A stretch of 64,000 bases of DNA from Liolophura sinensis (Eukaryota > Mollusca > Polyplacophora > Chitonida > Chitonidae), in NCBI RefSeq assembly GCF_032854445.1, contig NC_088299.1, positions 5,867,001 to 5,931,000 on the forward strand. The letters run 5' to 3'. Below, piece by piece: positions 36,056 to 47,545 of the stretch (positions are counted from its first letter, which is position 1; every line of letters begins with the position of its first letter). The notes beneath the pieces are model-generated. The model was not told where the DNA came from and did no database searches. It saw nothing but the letters and a program-made list of their open reading frames with translations. The position numbers and the translations under genes were made by a program.

Positions 36056-36283
36056 GGGGGCCTCCGTGGCCGATGGAGTTAGCGTGCCAGCGCGGCATAG
36101 TGACTTAGGAGCCTCTCACCAATGCGGTGGCTGTGAGTCTCCTCTTCAGCCCTACGTGGCAAAGTCTTCCAATGGTCGTGCGGATGGTCGTGGGGGTGCT
36201 GCCCAGGTTTTCTTCCACCATAATGCTGGCCGCCGTCATATAATTGAAATATTCTTGAGTACGGCGTAAAGTACTTGAGTGCT
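36056..36283 (+). mobile_element. SINE-A, full length, diverged, with target-site duplication
   Basis: Head GGGGGCCTCCGTGGCCGATG, body CCATAATGCTGGCCGCCGTC, tail TTCTTGAGTACGGCGTAAAG. Flanks 36040-36055 and 36284-36299 match at 13 of 16 positions. Confidence 0.88.
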
Positions 36284-36423
36284 TGTTCATTAAAAGTTTA
36301 ACATACAAATCACCAACAACGAACAGCAAAATATCCATATTGTCTCACATTTCATGACAGCACTGGGAATTACGATTTACGATTTACGTACGGTCTACAA
36401 ATTTGAACTTTGATATGGAATTC

Positions 36424-36610
36424 ATGCCTGGAATATTCACTGTCTTCCAGGCATCATTGAAAACTGATGACCACTTCTCTCTTGTGTGTTACCGGCTTTA
36501 TTTCCTATTTGTATAATTTGTTACATACCTTTGTCTTTGGGAGTTAGTGTTTAACGTTGTTTTGGAACTGGATCTTGTGCTTATAGATTTGGAACGCCCT
36601 TTACAGACTA
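36424..36610. repeat. Dispersed repeat E, copy 1, with a perfect hairpin
   Basis: ATGCCTGGAA (36424-36433) and TTCCAGGCAT (36445-36454) form a perfect 10-bp stem. Sequence from CATCATTGAAAACTGATGAC to TTTGGAACGCC resembles 43215-43400 on the same strand. Confidence 0.5.
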
Positions 36611-38224
36611 CGAATGGTATGTGAATGTCGGACATGACGCTTATATTTAGAACCACCTATATGCTTTTCTATCAATTCATCATATACCACATATGTTCAC
36701 ATCGCTATCATATGGTATAAAGGTGTTCCAAAGATGAAGGCGTTTCATATTGGGTGCGCGCGCATTCAGGGAATACGTGTACGCTTACAGCTACATACGT
36801 GTACATGTACGTGTCGTTGAATGTGGCATTTGCATATCCAAGTGCAATTTCTCTACAGACTTTCCAAAACGACTGACAATTACCCCTGTGATTAATTTTT
36901 CAAGATGAAACGATGTCCAAACGTCTAAAGCACTCAACTCGAAACACCGGTTTTTATTCCTTTCCAATAATACGTATGTGTTGTATTAATATTTGTCAAA
37001 CCTATCCCCCTCCCCCCTCCAACTCGCTACTATCTCCGCCTTTCCTCAGATATCTCTTATTTTTGCCCATGACCCTCTTAGCAACACTTCTATTAATGCA
37101 CCCTCCAGGCTATAACCCATACAACGAAATGTCTTTCGATATCATTTGATGGCTCTTCGCAAAAGAGGGCTAAAAGTATGGATCTCGACAGAGAGTTCTT
37201 AATTGGTAGAAAAGTCTTTGGAAAAATCAGGAGTATTTATTCCCCGCGAAGCATACAGCACAGCGACCATTGGCGTACTCGCCTGGCATGGCCGTCGGTT
37301 GTTGCAGTTTTCAATGTGGAGATAAATGGAGGTAAAGTGCTGGTGTCGGCCTTAGTGCTGCACTAAGCCAGTGATTATGGTCTAGGCCTTGGGGGTGAGA
37401 GCTTCTGGAATACACCATCTAATAGGCACAGATTAAGGTAACCGGCTTAGCTGCTGACACTGCCCGAGGGATATTTCACACTGTATAGCTTGTCCCTGAC
37501 TATGCCAATATAGACCGCGCTGTACAACTTAAAGGGCAATATGTGTGTTTGTGTGGCCGTACACCGGACATTGCAGACATTTGTAGTTGTAAGATTTCAA
37601 GCTCAGGTCTCCGGGGTATTTCGATATGTTTTTGTCTCAATATGCCATGATCAGCTTTGGCTTTATTCCCGTAAATAACACACTAGTCACGGCCCGATAT
37701 ATTCAATAACACTTATTGCAGAAATGCTGCAGACATCGATACAGGTCGTGAGTATACCATGTAATTATTTTCTCATCAATTCTGCATGTTTGTTAATAGT
37801 TTAGGCATAAGGTATGCCTGTTGAGAATATTATGTGCGGCAGATGTAACGAGTGAAACTTAACGTACGCTATGCTATCAGACCTACATATACTTAAAATG
37901 AACGTATACATTGGGCACGAATACTTAAAATTGCATGACTTAATTCAGGATAAGGACAGTATAAATAAGGAAACAAACTGTTAACAACAACAGCTTACAA
38001 GCATAAGCGAAAAATTACAGTTAATTATTTGAATCAGAGACAGCTTGGCGATGTGACTGGTGGTTACTTATAACAATCAATTAAGTTAATATTATGGACA
38101 TTGACAAAACAATGAGAAACTACTAATGTCATATATACAAAGTAATATGTAGACTGTTCAGGAACTGATTGAACAATTTCCTTACGAGCGGATGATGAAC
38201 CAAGTATTCTCTTAATCAAAATGT

Positions 38225-38227
<3 letters not shown>
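36611..38227. other. No recognisable gene
   Basis: A CT-rich segment lies at 37000-37045. Frames at 36913-37149 and 37178-37366 have no recognised motif. Confidence 0.4.

Positions 38228-38308
<81 letters not shown>
38228..38308. repeat. (TA)n microsatellite
   Basis: About 80 bp of uninterrupted alternating TA. Confidence 0.97.
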
Positions 38309-38309
<1 letters not shown>

Positions 38310-39074
38310 TCTCTTTCCAGTACCTATCCTACAAGGTTTATCTGTGAGGTTTATCTATCTTATTTATCCACATTAAACCAATGTTGCCTTTGTACTTACT
38401 GCGGAAATTAAGCGTCCAACATAGTCAATGTAGCAATGTTTGGCATACTCAGATCGTTGTTCCTTCCTAATGGTATACGCCGATTCCTCCACGGCGAAAT
38501 GACCTAAGCATCCCAAGCGACCATTTATGCGTTTGGATTTTTTTACGAATCATACTTTCCCAAAAGACGCCTAAATTACATTCTAAGCACGTCGCTCCAA
38601 AGAATCACAATTTCTGAAATAATTAACTTCTTTTGCAATATTCTGACCTTTTCCCCTTGCGATGCGGATTGCTTGAAAATAAGAAGCCGTCTCCAGCGGC
38701 CTATTAAATATTGAATTAAATCAGCCCATGGGGATCGAGGTTTTACTAGAACAATTACACCCATCGTGAGGATGGATGAATTAAGCTTCATACCCTCCAA
38801 CTCAATCTCTCAACAAACGCTACACAGAGGCAATAGTCTAAACTTTTACACCACATCTATTGGCTTTTAATTACCCACTGCTAGGGCTTACTTAAATATG
38901 CCTACACTTCTGTGCGTATGCCTTTGCTCAACGCTAAAGACGTGATGCAAAATTCAACCGATTGCTGTCTTCCATCTCATTTGGAGAGATTCGCCACCTC
39001 GGAAATTGAGGTGTAAAAGGGTCGTTCGTGTTGTTTGTACTTGAAATCAACTAAAACATTAAGGTTATAAGTTA
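38309..39074. other. No recognisable feature
   Basis: No repeat or coding exon was recognised. Confidence 0.35.
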
Positions 39075-39310
39075 AGAATGGAATTAGTATCAGGTTGTCG
39101 CCCAAGACCCACGAGCTGTGACTTCTAACCCGGCCTTGGACATGGAATTCGGACGGTCCCTGTTCTTACTTGTATTCCAACAATATGACGTAAAGGCCTG
39201 AGCGTCACAAGTGAGAATGTCGGTCAGTAACTTGCCAACGGTTCGCGGTTTTATGGACACGTTACTTTCCCCCACCCATAAAACTGACCGCCTTAGTTTA
39301 AGTAAAAAAA
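39075..39310 (+). mobile_element. SINE-C copy
   Basis: GTCGGTCAGTAACTTGCCAA, CGGTTCGCGGTTTTATGGAC and CACCCATAAAACTGACCGCC follow the SINE-C 3' order on plus. The 5' part is diverged. Confidence 0.7.
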
Positions 39311-39334
39311 TCCTAAGAATTAAAAGATTAGGCC

Positions 39335-39440
39335 CTGTCAGACAATTTTTCCCTTCGACACAGGGTCACTTTCCAGTCAAAAGACTTCTTTATCAATTCT
39401 CAATTGTCATGAAGGAAAAGGCATTTTCCTAATGCTATTC
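39335..39440. repeat. Duplicated segment, copy 1 (see 41445-41560)
   Basis: GTCAGACAATTTTTCCCTTC and CAATTGTCATGAAGGAAA match GTCAGGCAGTATTTCCGTCC and CAATTGTCATGAAGGAAA at 41.45-41.53 kb, in the same orientation and order. Confidence 0.5.
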
Positions 39441-40124
39441 CTTGTTTTCGTAATACATAGGTCACTTCCCTTTTCAAGGATTTACCGTCCTTACTTGTTT
39501 GAGTCGCATTTAGAGGTTGAGATGAAAATACACTCCATAAGGCATTCTTATGGATATACAACATACAAACCAAAAAGTTGTAGATCCATGAGAACGCCTT
39601 GTTCAGAAAATCGATGTTTATTTCAGTATTAAAGCATACGATACTATGGAAAATATTGTCGTTTTCTTCGTCATTTCGCAATGCACATACAACTTCCAAA
39701 AGGTTCAAAAGTGAATAACTTTACAAGAGATTTTACAAACGGATTAGCCACAGTTCCATCACACGAGTTCTTCCAAATGTTTACAGCATCGGATAGCTGA
39801 ACTGGATACACCTTCCATCAACGGGGGATAATCCATGCTTAGGGGAAGTAATCTACGTATTACAACCTAAAACAGAAGTGTATCTGTTGCCTTCGTTGAG
39901 ATTACATCTCTAATATTCTTGAGCGCCATGATATTTACAGCAGCGACGTCGAAAGCGAGGCTCATGCATTACGTCACTTGATTTGAAGAGGACCACTTTC
40001 GCCCTGTGTAAACAACTACACGTGATTGCGAACGAAGACCGCTACCACACTGTTGCGTTGTGCGCTGTTCACTTTTCCACGACATGGCAAAGAGCGGTCA
40101 TGTGACTTGTAGTTCGACATTAAA

Positions 40125-40427
40125 ATGGCGATCGAACAAAACAATAAACATGGAGTGCGGCGTATATCCCACGAGTTTTCCTTACTTTGTTTTCCGGAAG
40201 AAACTTTTTCAAAGAAAGCTGTGTCTCGTGGTACAACTTATATCAAAGAGAGATATATACAGAAGGTGTCAATCTCTGAAACAACTGATGGCGCCATAGA
40301 AATCAGTGGAAGAAGTCACCGAAAAATGAGGAAGGGGGAGACTCCACATCAACTGCTTATTACAGTCAAGGGAAACATTGAGAAGAATGCATACTGTTCG
40401 TGCACACATGGGTATTGGCCGTACTGA
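40125..40427 (+). CDS. SWIM-zinc-finger-like protein, putative first exon or fragment
   Basis: This 100-codon frame starts with AAAATGG, a favourable context, with an in-frame TAG 15 bases upstream. SWIM-bearing proteins typically have a beta-rich segment (YIQKVSISE, then IEISGRSH and PHQLLITVKG) leading to a CxC pair followed by CxH. Here residues 91-93 are CSC, but the CxH half is missing and the frame ends at GYWPY. A possible donor (GG|GTATTG at 40412) lies just after CSCTHG, where an exon border would let the rest of the finger come from another exon, which I could not find. SWIM fingers bind DNA or proteins and occur in transposases as well as host genes. A broken transposon-derived copy is therefore equally possible. 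Confidence 0.45.
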   Translation: MAIEQNNKHGVRRISHEFSLLCFPEETFSKKAVSRGTTYIKERYIQKVSISETTDGAIEISGRSHRKMRKGETPHQLLITVKGNIEKNAYCSCTHGYWPY

Positions 40428-40600
40428 ATCGCTCGTTTTGGTTCATTCGTTCGTTGAGGTTACGTTGATCATTTGGTTTTCATTTCTAAGTTGTATTACG
40501 TTACCTTGATAGTCATTAAATTCAGCTCCAGACAACTCATGGAAGCAGATTGAACATTCACGATATCGCATGTGCTTAATCTGTTTTATTACGTCAAGTT

Positions 40601-40601
<1 letters not shown>

Positions 40602-40668
<67 letters not shown>
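40602..40668. repeat. (TA)n microsatellite
   Basis: About 67 bp of uninterrupted alternating AT. Minus- and plus-strand frames crossing it are artefacts of the repeat. Confidence 0.97.
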
Positions 40669-40670
<2 letters not shown>

Positions 40671-40894
40671 ACAGAAACTCCACAGTTTGCCTTGGCCTAC
40701 GCGATTACTTCTTTGAACTCTTTTCATGCTGTCTTTCGTGGGAGCTGCCATGTTGAATAATAATATTTTGGATGTTTTTGATTAATGCAGATACAGATAG
40801 GTGCTTGATTTTATACCTTTGGTAGAGATTTAGACTCAGGGATTCTGAAAATACTTAAATATCTGATACTCCTCTATCGACAGTTATCCCCAAA

Positions 40895-41044
40895 TTTTGG
40901 GGGAAATCTGCCAGACCTTCCCACTTACGGCCGGAGAGGAAGCCAGCATGAGCTGGACTTGAACTCACAGCGACCGCATTGGTGAGAGGCTTCTGGGTCA
41001 TTACGCTGCGCTAGCGCGCTAACCGACTGAGCCACGGAGGCCCC
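40895..41044 (-). mobile_element. SINE-A, tail missing
   Basis: The tRNA head at the right is nearly perfect (GAGCCACGGAGGCCCC on plus). The body extends to CCAGACCTTCCCACTTACGG and then breaks off at 40.9 kb. Confidence 0.9.
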
Positions 41045-41303
41045 TTAGGATGATGTAGAATGGCGCGTGATCTCGAATGCTACGTATTACAAAGGCACAA
41101 AATAATGGTACTGCGATGCTCTCTCTAGTAAATACAGACAACGATAGACGATTGTTGGTTGCATAACTTCATAATCAAAGTCGTTTATATAAGTGGGTTA
41201 AATGTACGATATACCGGTGCAATGTACAATTCCTTTATGAAAAACTTTGTGTCCATGAAATGCTGGAAAACGCACTGTTCTGCTTTAATTATATAAATGT
41301 CTA

Positions 41304-41606
41304 TTAATTTTTAGGTGACAAAATGTCTTTGGCTATATCGTTTAGCAAGACATCGACATTTTTTGTGAGATGTCGTATGTATTTCTTGGATTTTAAATTA
41401 TCTGATTTGTTCCTTATGTGTGATGACACTGCCAGTTCCACTTTGATTGTCAGGCAGTATTTCCGTCCACACAGAAACACTATCATATCTATATGAATAG
41501 TTACTTGCCAATTGTCATGAAGGAAAGAGCTTTCGTGCGTTTTCCTGATGCTATAGTGTGAGCGTTTTGTACGATGAAAGATCATCCTAACACACACAAG
41601 GCACAA
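41304..41606 (-). other. Unassigned reading frame over duplicated segment copy 2
   Basis: A 101-codon frame on minus covers the second copy of a segment also present at 39335-39440. The words SSFLHDNW and FLCGRKYCL can be read here, while the first copy has a stop at the equivalent Trp. I do not recognise the protein. It may be a remnant of a mobile element or a real terminal exon. Confidence 0.2.
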
Positions 41607-41739
41607 ATAAGGTGACCTTATTACCCGTTCTCATGGTAACTCTGCATGTGATTCTCGGTAAAAGCAACAGAGACGCCTTTATGTCACCGAATTTTTTATT
41701 CATTCAAGAGTATTTCACTTACAAGACATTGTCCCGCGT

Positions 41740-41935
41740 TATGATGGGACAAAACCGGGCAGAGCTTGGTTGGAGGTGGGGGGGGGGGGGGGGGGAGTCA
41801 GGGAGTGTTTTATCGACTTTCCGAGGTTCCTGCGAGGAGGAGGCCAGCATATGAATTGGGCTTCAACTCACAGCGACCGCAGTGGTGAGAGGCTAGTGAG
41901 TGATTGCGCCAGCAGGCTAAAAAAACTGGGTCATT
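41740..41935 (-). mobile_element. SINE-A, diverged, with G18 expansion
   Basis: AAACCGGGCAGAGC, GAGGAGGCCAGCATATGAAT and CTCACAGCGACCGCAGTGG mark the family. The usual GGGGGAAACC region is replaced by a run of 18 G at 41778-41795. Confidence 0.75.
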
Positions 41936-42049
41936 TTGGTCATAAAGTAACTGTAAATATATAACATGAAGTGTGAGATATGCTGTTCCAGTCCTGGCCA
42001 CAGTTTTGTTTCGAACAATTTATTTTCAAATTAGTCTTCTTAATTCATC

Positions 42050-42240
42050 TATTTACTTATTTGCTTGGTGTTTTACGCCGCAATCAAGAACGTTTCACTT
42101 ACCGGTACCTTCCCACGTACGACCGGAGAAAGGACCAGCATATACGCTGGACTTGAACACACAATGACGGCATTGGTGATATCTCCGGGGTCGTTCTACT
42201 GTGGTAGCATACTAAACACTCGGCCACGGAGTCATCCCCC
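42050..42240 (-). mobile_element. SINE-A with internal deletion
   Basis: The tail GTGTTTTACGCCGCAATCAA is followed directly by ACCTTCCCACGTACGACCGG, omitting the middle, and ends GGCCACGGAGTCATCCCC. Confidence 0.85.
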
Positions 42241-43199
42241 ATTAACTCTCTTGTTAATTGAGATTGGGCATTTTTGTCAGATGACATCTGTAGAGACATC
42301 AAAGATTTTTTTGTGAAACCTGGATTCCAGACTGCAAACTTGATGAATAAAAAAAAATCGCGAAGAGAATATGGAAATGAACAAAAAGTTCGCGGGGGAT
42401 ATTCTTGACTTATTTATTTCCCTCTGGGCACAGACAGATGTATATTCGTAGAACATCAAGGAGATTATGCTGTTTTTCTTATCAACGTCTTATATAAAGA
42501 AGCTGTATCCACATGTGTGATCAAAGTCATATCTGAAGAGCGATAACAGGTAGTTTCCGCTGTTGACTTCAATCCAATGACTTTTGACATCTCTACGTGC
42601 TAAACCCATCTTCGAAGCGCGACACAAATACAGTTGAAAGTGACCTTAAAGCGGACTTGAGTGATCCATCACATTTAGCTGTTCTTAATCCAGAGCGGCG
42701 TCAGCCCTTTCTCTAAGTGTCCTTCACTAGGAATGAGCAATCTGCCTCTGCCGTGACACACGATTATAGGCCACCTTATACACGCCAGGAATTGTCTCAT
42801 CTTTGTCAGTAGACATGCAGTCCGTTTCCGCCGCTGGCGCCTTGGCCGGCTTTTACATTGTCCCATCACGGTTTCATTGCCTACGTACTATCAGTTGCAG
42901 GTCTGGTACCAAGCACATCCGTACAGAACATCTGTATTTTCTTAATTATTAACAGGAACGGATGATGGGCGCCTTAATTAAGGATACAATGGACATTCAA
43001 TAAAATTATAAAACTTGAGACGAATGGAATAAAAGCGGTTTACAAAGAACGGTTTGTAGGGACTGTACGTGCATCGTGTTGAATTAAATCGCCACGTTGG
43101 ATACACGAACAGTTGCAATCAAAGCGCAACTGAGATACATAGTTTATTATCAACGGTCCATGTACTACCATGGTATAAACGATTTGAATTCTGATTTCA
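42241..43199. other. No recognisable feature
   Basis: No coding exon or repeat was recognised. Confidence 0.35.
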
Positions 43200-43214
43200 C
43201 TCATTCACCGAGAA

Positions 43215-43400
43215 CATACCTTATACGCCTTTCGAACATCAATGAAAACTGTTGACTGCTTCTTTTAGCACAGTTGCATCCTAATGCCTTACATTATATA
43301 CTTTCTTATTTCTTTGATGGATTGTGTTAGGCGTTGTTTTGGCAATTAGCTTTGCGACTTTTAACCTGGAACATCCATATTGACTGACAACTGGAATGGG
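43215..43400. repeat. Dispersed repeat E, copy 2
   Basis: CATCAATGAAAACTGTTGAC, GGCGTTGTTTTGGCAATTAG and CCTGGAACATCC match the order at 36.45-36.61 kb. Confidence 0.5.
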
Positions 43401-44369
43401 AATTCCATATATTCGTATATTTGTTCACCGGCTCCAAACGTCTGAACTGAAGACGGAGATAAAAATGCTGTGTGTAGCAGAAAAAACTGTATTGCGTTCC
43501 AAGAGAAACACTTATATATAGGCACCTGAAATGAAACAGAATCGGAATTCTAGCCAAATGTATCCTCACACTCAATTGCGAAGCCTTACCGTTAAAGTTG
43601 CGGTGTTACGGGTATTATTACATTATCCACTTTCATATCGTGAGATCGATTCCGTATAAGACGAAACCCGACACGTTTTCCCATATATATTGTCCTGCAA
43701 GGACAAATTTACCTAATTTTATTTAATTCGAACCCATTTAATAATGTCTGCCATATATATTACATGAATTGTCAAGTCATCAGGATTTTAAAATAGTCGA
43801 AATTTTCGTTGGTAAACCCTTTCTAACATAAATCCAGCAGTCTCTAGGTCGATATACTAGTATTATACGTGGTGGATTTGGATAACGGAATCCCATGGTT
43901 ATGTATAGAGTATTTCAAAATAATAATTAAAAATGAAACACAAAGAAATCCTTGTGCCAAAACCCCGTTCGAGGACATTTCCGAACACTCATCACCTATA
44001 TACTGTAGCTTGCCGAAGATTTGAGTATGATGCATGGTGGACGTCTTTTTTACTTCTCTGTCCAAAAGTGTCAAAGGCCGGACTATATTGTCAGAAGGGG
44101 GAAAGGAGGGGGATTGTAGATGCAAGCTGATCTGTGAAACCTGCCTGAGCCGAGGATTCAGAGTACGTCAAACATTAGGATGAACTTAAGTTGTAAGGAC
44201 AAGTGAACTTTGAAATCTATGCAGCTTGTCTATGTATTTTCGTCTGTGTGTGTGGCTGTACTTATGCATCGTCATCAAAACCTTCTAAAGAAGTCAGCTG
44301 CACGTCTTCATAGAGACATTATACTGTATTTGTTTTATTTACTTGACTGCAAGCATGGTTCATTTATGT
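43401..44369. other. No recognisable gene
   Basis: Two overlapping frames on opposite strands at 43844-44130 have no recognised motif. Confidence 0.35.
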
Positions 44370-44489
44370 GTATTTATTTATTTGATTGGTGTTTTATGCC
44401 GTTCTCAAGAATATTTCGCTTATACGACTGCGGTCAGCATTATGGTGGGAGGAACAGTCCTCATATACGACGGCGGCTAGTTTTATGGT
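44370..44489 (-). mobile_element. SINE-A tail plus a second short fragment
   Basis: TTTATTTGATTGGTGTTTTA to CAGCATTATGGTGGGAGG is followed after about 10 bp by TATACGACGGCGGCTAGTTT, a second piece resembling SINE-C. This suggests overlapping insertions. Confidence 0.7.
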
Positions 44490-44700
44490 GTGCACATTAT
44501 ATGGACGTCTATTTTTAGTCATTCATTGGTCGTCGTATGGACGTCATGTGAGGTACGGAAAAGGAACCTCCGGTGTATTGGCAATAATGTGACGTCGGTT
44601 GAATGCCGGCGACGGAAAAATCAACCGCCGCCGACGATCGATAAACCGACTGCATTTGGACGTCGGTTCGGCGTCAGTGTATCAATCGATGATTAGGGGC
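44490..44700. other. CpG-rich patch with four GACGTC words
   Basis: GACGTC occurs at 44504, 44540, 44591 and 44659, within a CpG-rich context unlike its surroundings. It may be a decayed repeat or a regulatory patch with CRE-like half sites. Confidence 0.4.
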
Positions 44701-45123
44701 GTTGATGAGAAAAACAGACAGCATTTTTGCCCTTGGAGGAATAGAGCTTTGTCCAGCGACTAAACCTGGTCTGTCCTCGAAGCTGTAGCTAGACCACCTC
44801 ATTAATGACGTCCACAGAAATTTAGCTCGAACCCTGATGTATGTAATCATGACAAAACCCTTTTCTACGACCGGTCATTTAGCAGTTATCAACCGAGCTG
44901 GATCTAGTCTGGACAAAGGCTTATGTCCTGGTCAATGCCCTTTGAATTCGTCCTCGGTCTCGACGACTAAGAGCTTTATCCTACAGACGTTACTAATTCA
45001 AGGACTAATGAGCCGAGATCTTCCGGTGAAAGCCATGGATCAAAACCTGTCAAGACATTCATGTCAGAGGTCACTGTTTGATTGTGTGATGTGAGGTGAT
45101 CAGCGACAAGTTGTATGGCAACA

Positions 45124-45197
45124 GGACCTCTCACCAGGATGCTGTGAAATATTTTTGAGCATATGGCGTAAAAAACCGGTGAAATAAATAAATAATT
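45124..45197 (+). mobile_element. SINE-A tail fragment
   Basis: CTCTCACCAGGATGCTGTGA is joined to TTTTTGAGCATATGGCGTAA and AAATAAATAAATAA, with the middle deleted. Confidence 0.65.
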
Positions 45198-45231
45198 AGT
45201 CGGTGAAAGGTCATTGTTAAAGAAGCGAATG

Positions 45232-45475
45232 ATTTGATTTGATTGATGTTTAACGCCAATGTGTTTTCACAAATATGATGGGGGTCAGTTTTATAGGTGG
45301 ACGAAATTGGGCTGCTCGACGAGATAAACCATTGAACTTCGGCATGGTACTAACGGAAATTCCTACGTATTATGTACAGATATGAACACCACATTGATGA
45401 AGGACAGGGCGGTCTTCAACAAACGTTAAACTGCGAAAACGGTCACACGAGCATTCTTGTCACCAAGCAGTGAGA
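45232..45475 (-). mobile_element. SINE-C copy
   Basis: GATTTGATTGATGTTTAACG, GGGGGTCAGTTTTATAGGTG, AAACCATTGAACTTCGGCAT and GTCTTCAACAAACGTTAAAC follow the SINE-C order. The head is decayed. Confidence 0.75.
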
Positions 45476-46899
45476 GCGAGGGAACGGGCTTCACATTCCC
45501 TGGTCATGGTGTTAAAGAAAAGAAGCTTCGGTATCAATTGTCATTTAACTTGATGGCATTTTCAAACAGTCATAAACCTTACCGTTCGTGTAATTCAGCA
45601 TCGAACAGTCAAAGAAAGAAAATTAAGATACAGTTTATCAACACACACGGATTAATGAAAGATGCAACTTGTACCACGTGGCTTTAACAGTACCTTTTGA
45701 TTTACGGAACCTCCTGGTGAACATAATTTGTTCATTAGCAACACCTGTTTTCATAGACTTGAGACCTTTTCAATACTTGACTCTATGGTTTTTGTCCACT
45801 GAGCCTTATAACTGTAATAACATGCATTGCCATTGCTGTGGATTATTTGCAAATTATCTCTCATATATAAAAGATCGATCATTTCAATTCATTTGTAATT
45901 GTTTTCAGTTACTAACGAAGACAGTAAACAGTCAAGTAACAAGTTTTGTACCTTTCGTTTTGCTTGTTGGATTTTCTCTTTTTTTTTGTTTTTGTTTTTT
46001 TTTTTATTTGTTTTTTTTTGGGGGGTGGTGCTGTTGGCGATTTTTTTTGGTATTATTTTAGTCATATCAGAACGTGATTAATTCGCTTAGAGAGGACAAT
46101 AATGGCAGAGACATTCTCATTTGTCATCGCAGTCGGATAAAATAGCTTATACTGGCCTTAAACATGCATTTCTCTACAGAGCTACACAGAGACATAATGA
46201 CGATAAAATTAGTTTAATAATGTGTATTGTCTAAACAATCGAGAGTATGACAAGGTATCTTGATGTTCTAATGTCAGGAGAGTCAAACCACGATGAAACG
46301 TTTGAGGTGCCAACGTGTCCATCAGAATCAGGGAATTCTGCCGGGAACCATGTAGGCAACGACGAACAACTGATAGTTTGCCGTGTTATTTGCGGAATCT
46401 ATCTATCGGCATTATTTGTCACTGCCTTAACGAGCCTGCTATATCCTGGCCGCACGATTTGACCGGGGTCAATGATGGTAAACTAGCTCTGGAAGTGGAC
46501 ATTGACTGGTATCGGCTGACCACATAAAACTGGACCACTCGTTACTCCCTAATTTCGTCTGACGTCCATGAGAAGCCGGACAATTTTCCGTGTAACGAGA
46601 ATTTATCCGAGTGGACACGCCAATTCCATCTCTCGCATTCCCCAAGATCTCTTTCCTCAAAGAATCAACAGATAGTTTCATTTCTCCTCAGCCTCCACTG
46701 CATGTGCGCACGCTTATTACACCAGTAGAGAAATGACGGATATTAAAATGTCATTTTGAGAGTAGTCAAGTCATGATTTGTGACAGATCGGGTAAAATTC
46801 CGATCCGAACTAAGTGACTATCGGAGATAAGAAATATACATGAACATAGTAGGCAGAAAACTAATGACAAAAGCAGGGTATTGGATGTCGCCAGGATGT
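45476..46899. other. No recognisable gene
   Basis: T-rich low complexity spans 45970-46050. Frames at 45669-46061 and 46247-46462 have no recognised motif. Confidence 0.4.
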
Positions 46900-46902
46900 G
46901 TG

Positions 46903-47007
46903 GCTTCCCCAGACTCTGAACGGTTTCCTATCACCATATAAGGTTGGCCGCCGTAGTATACGTGAAATATTCTCGAGTACGGCGTAAAACATTACTAAAA
47001 TAAAGAA
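46903..47007 (+). mobile_element. SINE-A 3' fragment
   Basis: GGCTTCCCCAGACTCTGAAC, GGTTGGCCGCCGTAGTATAC and TCTCGAGTACGGCGTAAAAC, then AAATAAAG. Confidence 0.8.
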
Positions 47008-47179
47008 ATGAAAAATCCGCCATTATATACATTTACCCCACTGTGTCGCTGTGTTGTCTTTTGCTATCACCGATCAATAAAAGATTGCAATGTAGTTTTA
47101 TTACATTTTACATATTACATTTATTACATATTACATTTTATTATGTATGTGTGTATGTATGCACGTATGCATGCACGTA

Positions 47180-47412
47180 TGTATGCTTGGAGTATAACGT
47201 CGTACTTAACAATTTTTCAGCACATGACGACGGAGAGTCATTAGGTGTGCGTACATAAACTGTGTCTTCTTGTGGCAGGGCCAGTACATGGCACCAAAGT
47301 GCTGCCGCCACTGAAGTATCATGCCGAAGATTCCAGATATGACACCTCACCCAGTCACATTATGTTGACACCGGGCCAACCAGTCATGTTTCCATGCTGT
47401 AACTTTTCAGTG
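47180..47412 (-). mobile_element. SINE-B variant (B2)
   Basis: CTTGGAGTATAACGTCGTAC and AATTTTTCAGCACATGACGA match SINE-B. The middle (GTGTCTTCTTGTGGCAGGGC, TGAAGTATCATGCCGAAG) is specific to a subfamily also seen at 58.6 kb. No head is present. Confidence 0.8.
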
Positions 47413-47442
47413 CTGAAACCCAAGTTATTACTTAACATTCAT

Positions 47443-47545
47443 TTATTTATTTGATTGATCCATAGAAAATTTAAAAGCACGACAGCGGATAGCTTTTTAG
47501 GTGGAAGAAACCGGAGAGTTCTCCAAGTGAACTACAGCCAAACAC
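47443..47545 (-). mobile_element. SINE-C fragment
   Basis: TTTATTTGATTGATCCATAG, GACAGCGGATAGCTTTTTAG and GGTGGAAGAAACCGGAGAG indicate a short diverged copy. Confidence 0.55.

Noticed and set aside
40443-40760. Opposing frames of about 60-100 codons with Ile-Tyr repeats
   Set aside because: Both are driven by the (TA)n run at 40602-40668. A short stretch starting with a Met at 40751 on minus has no convincing splice donor.
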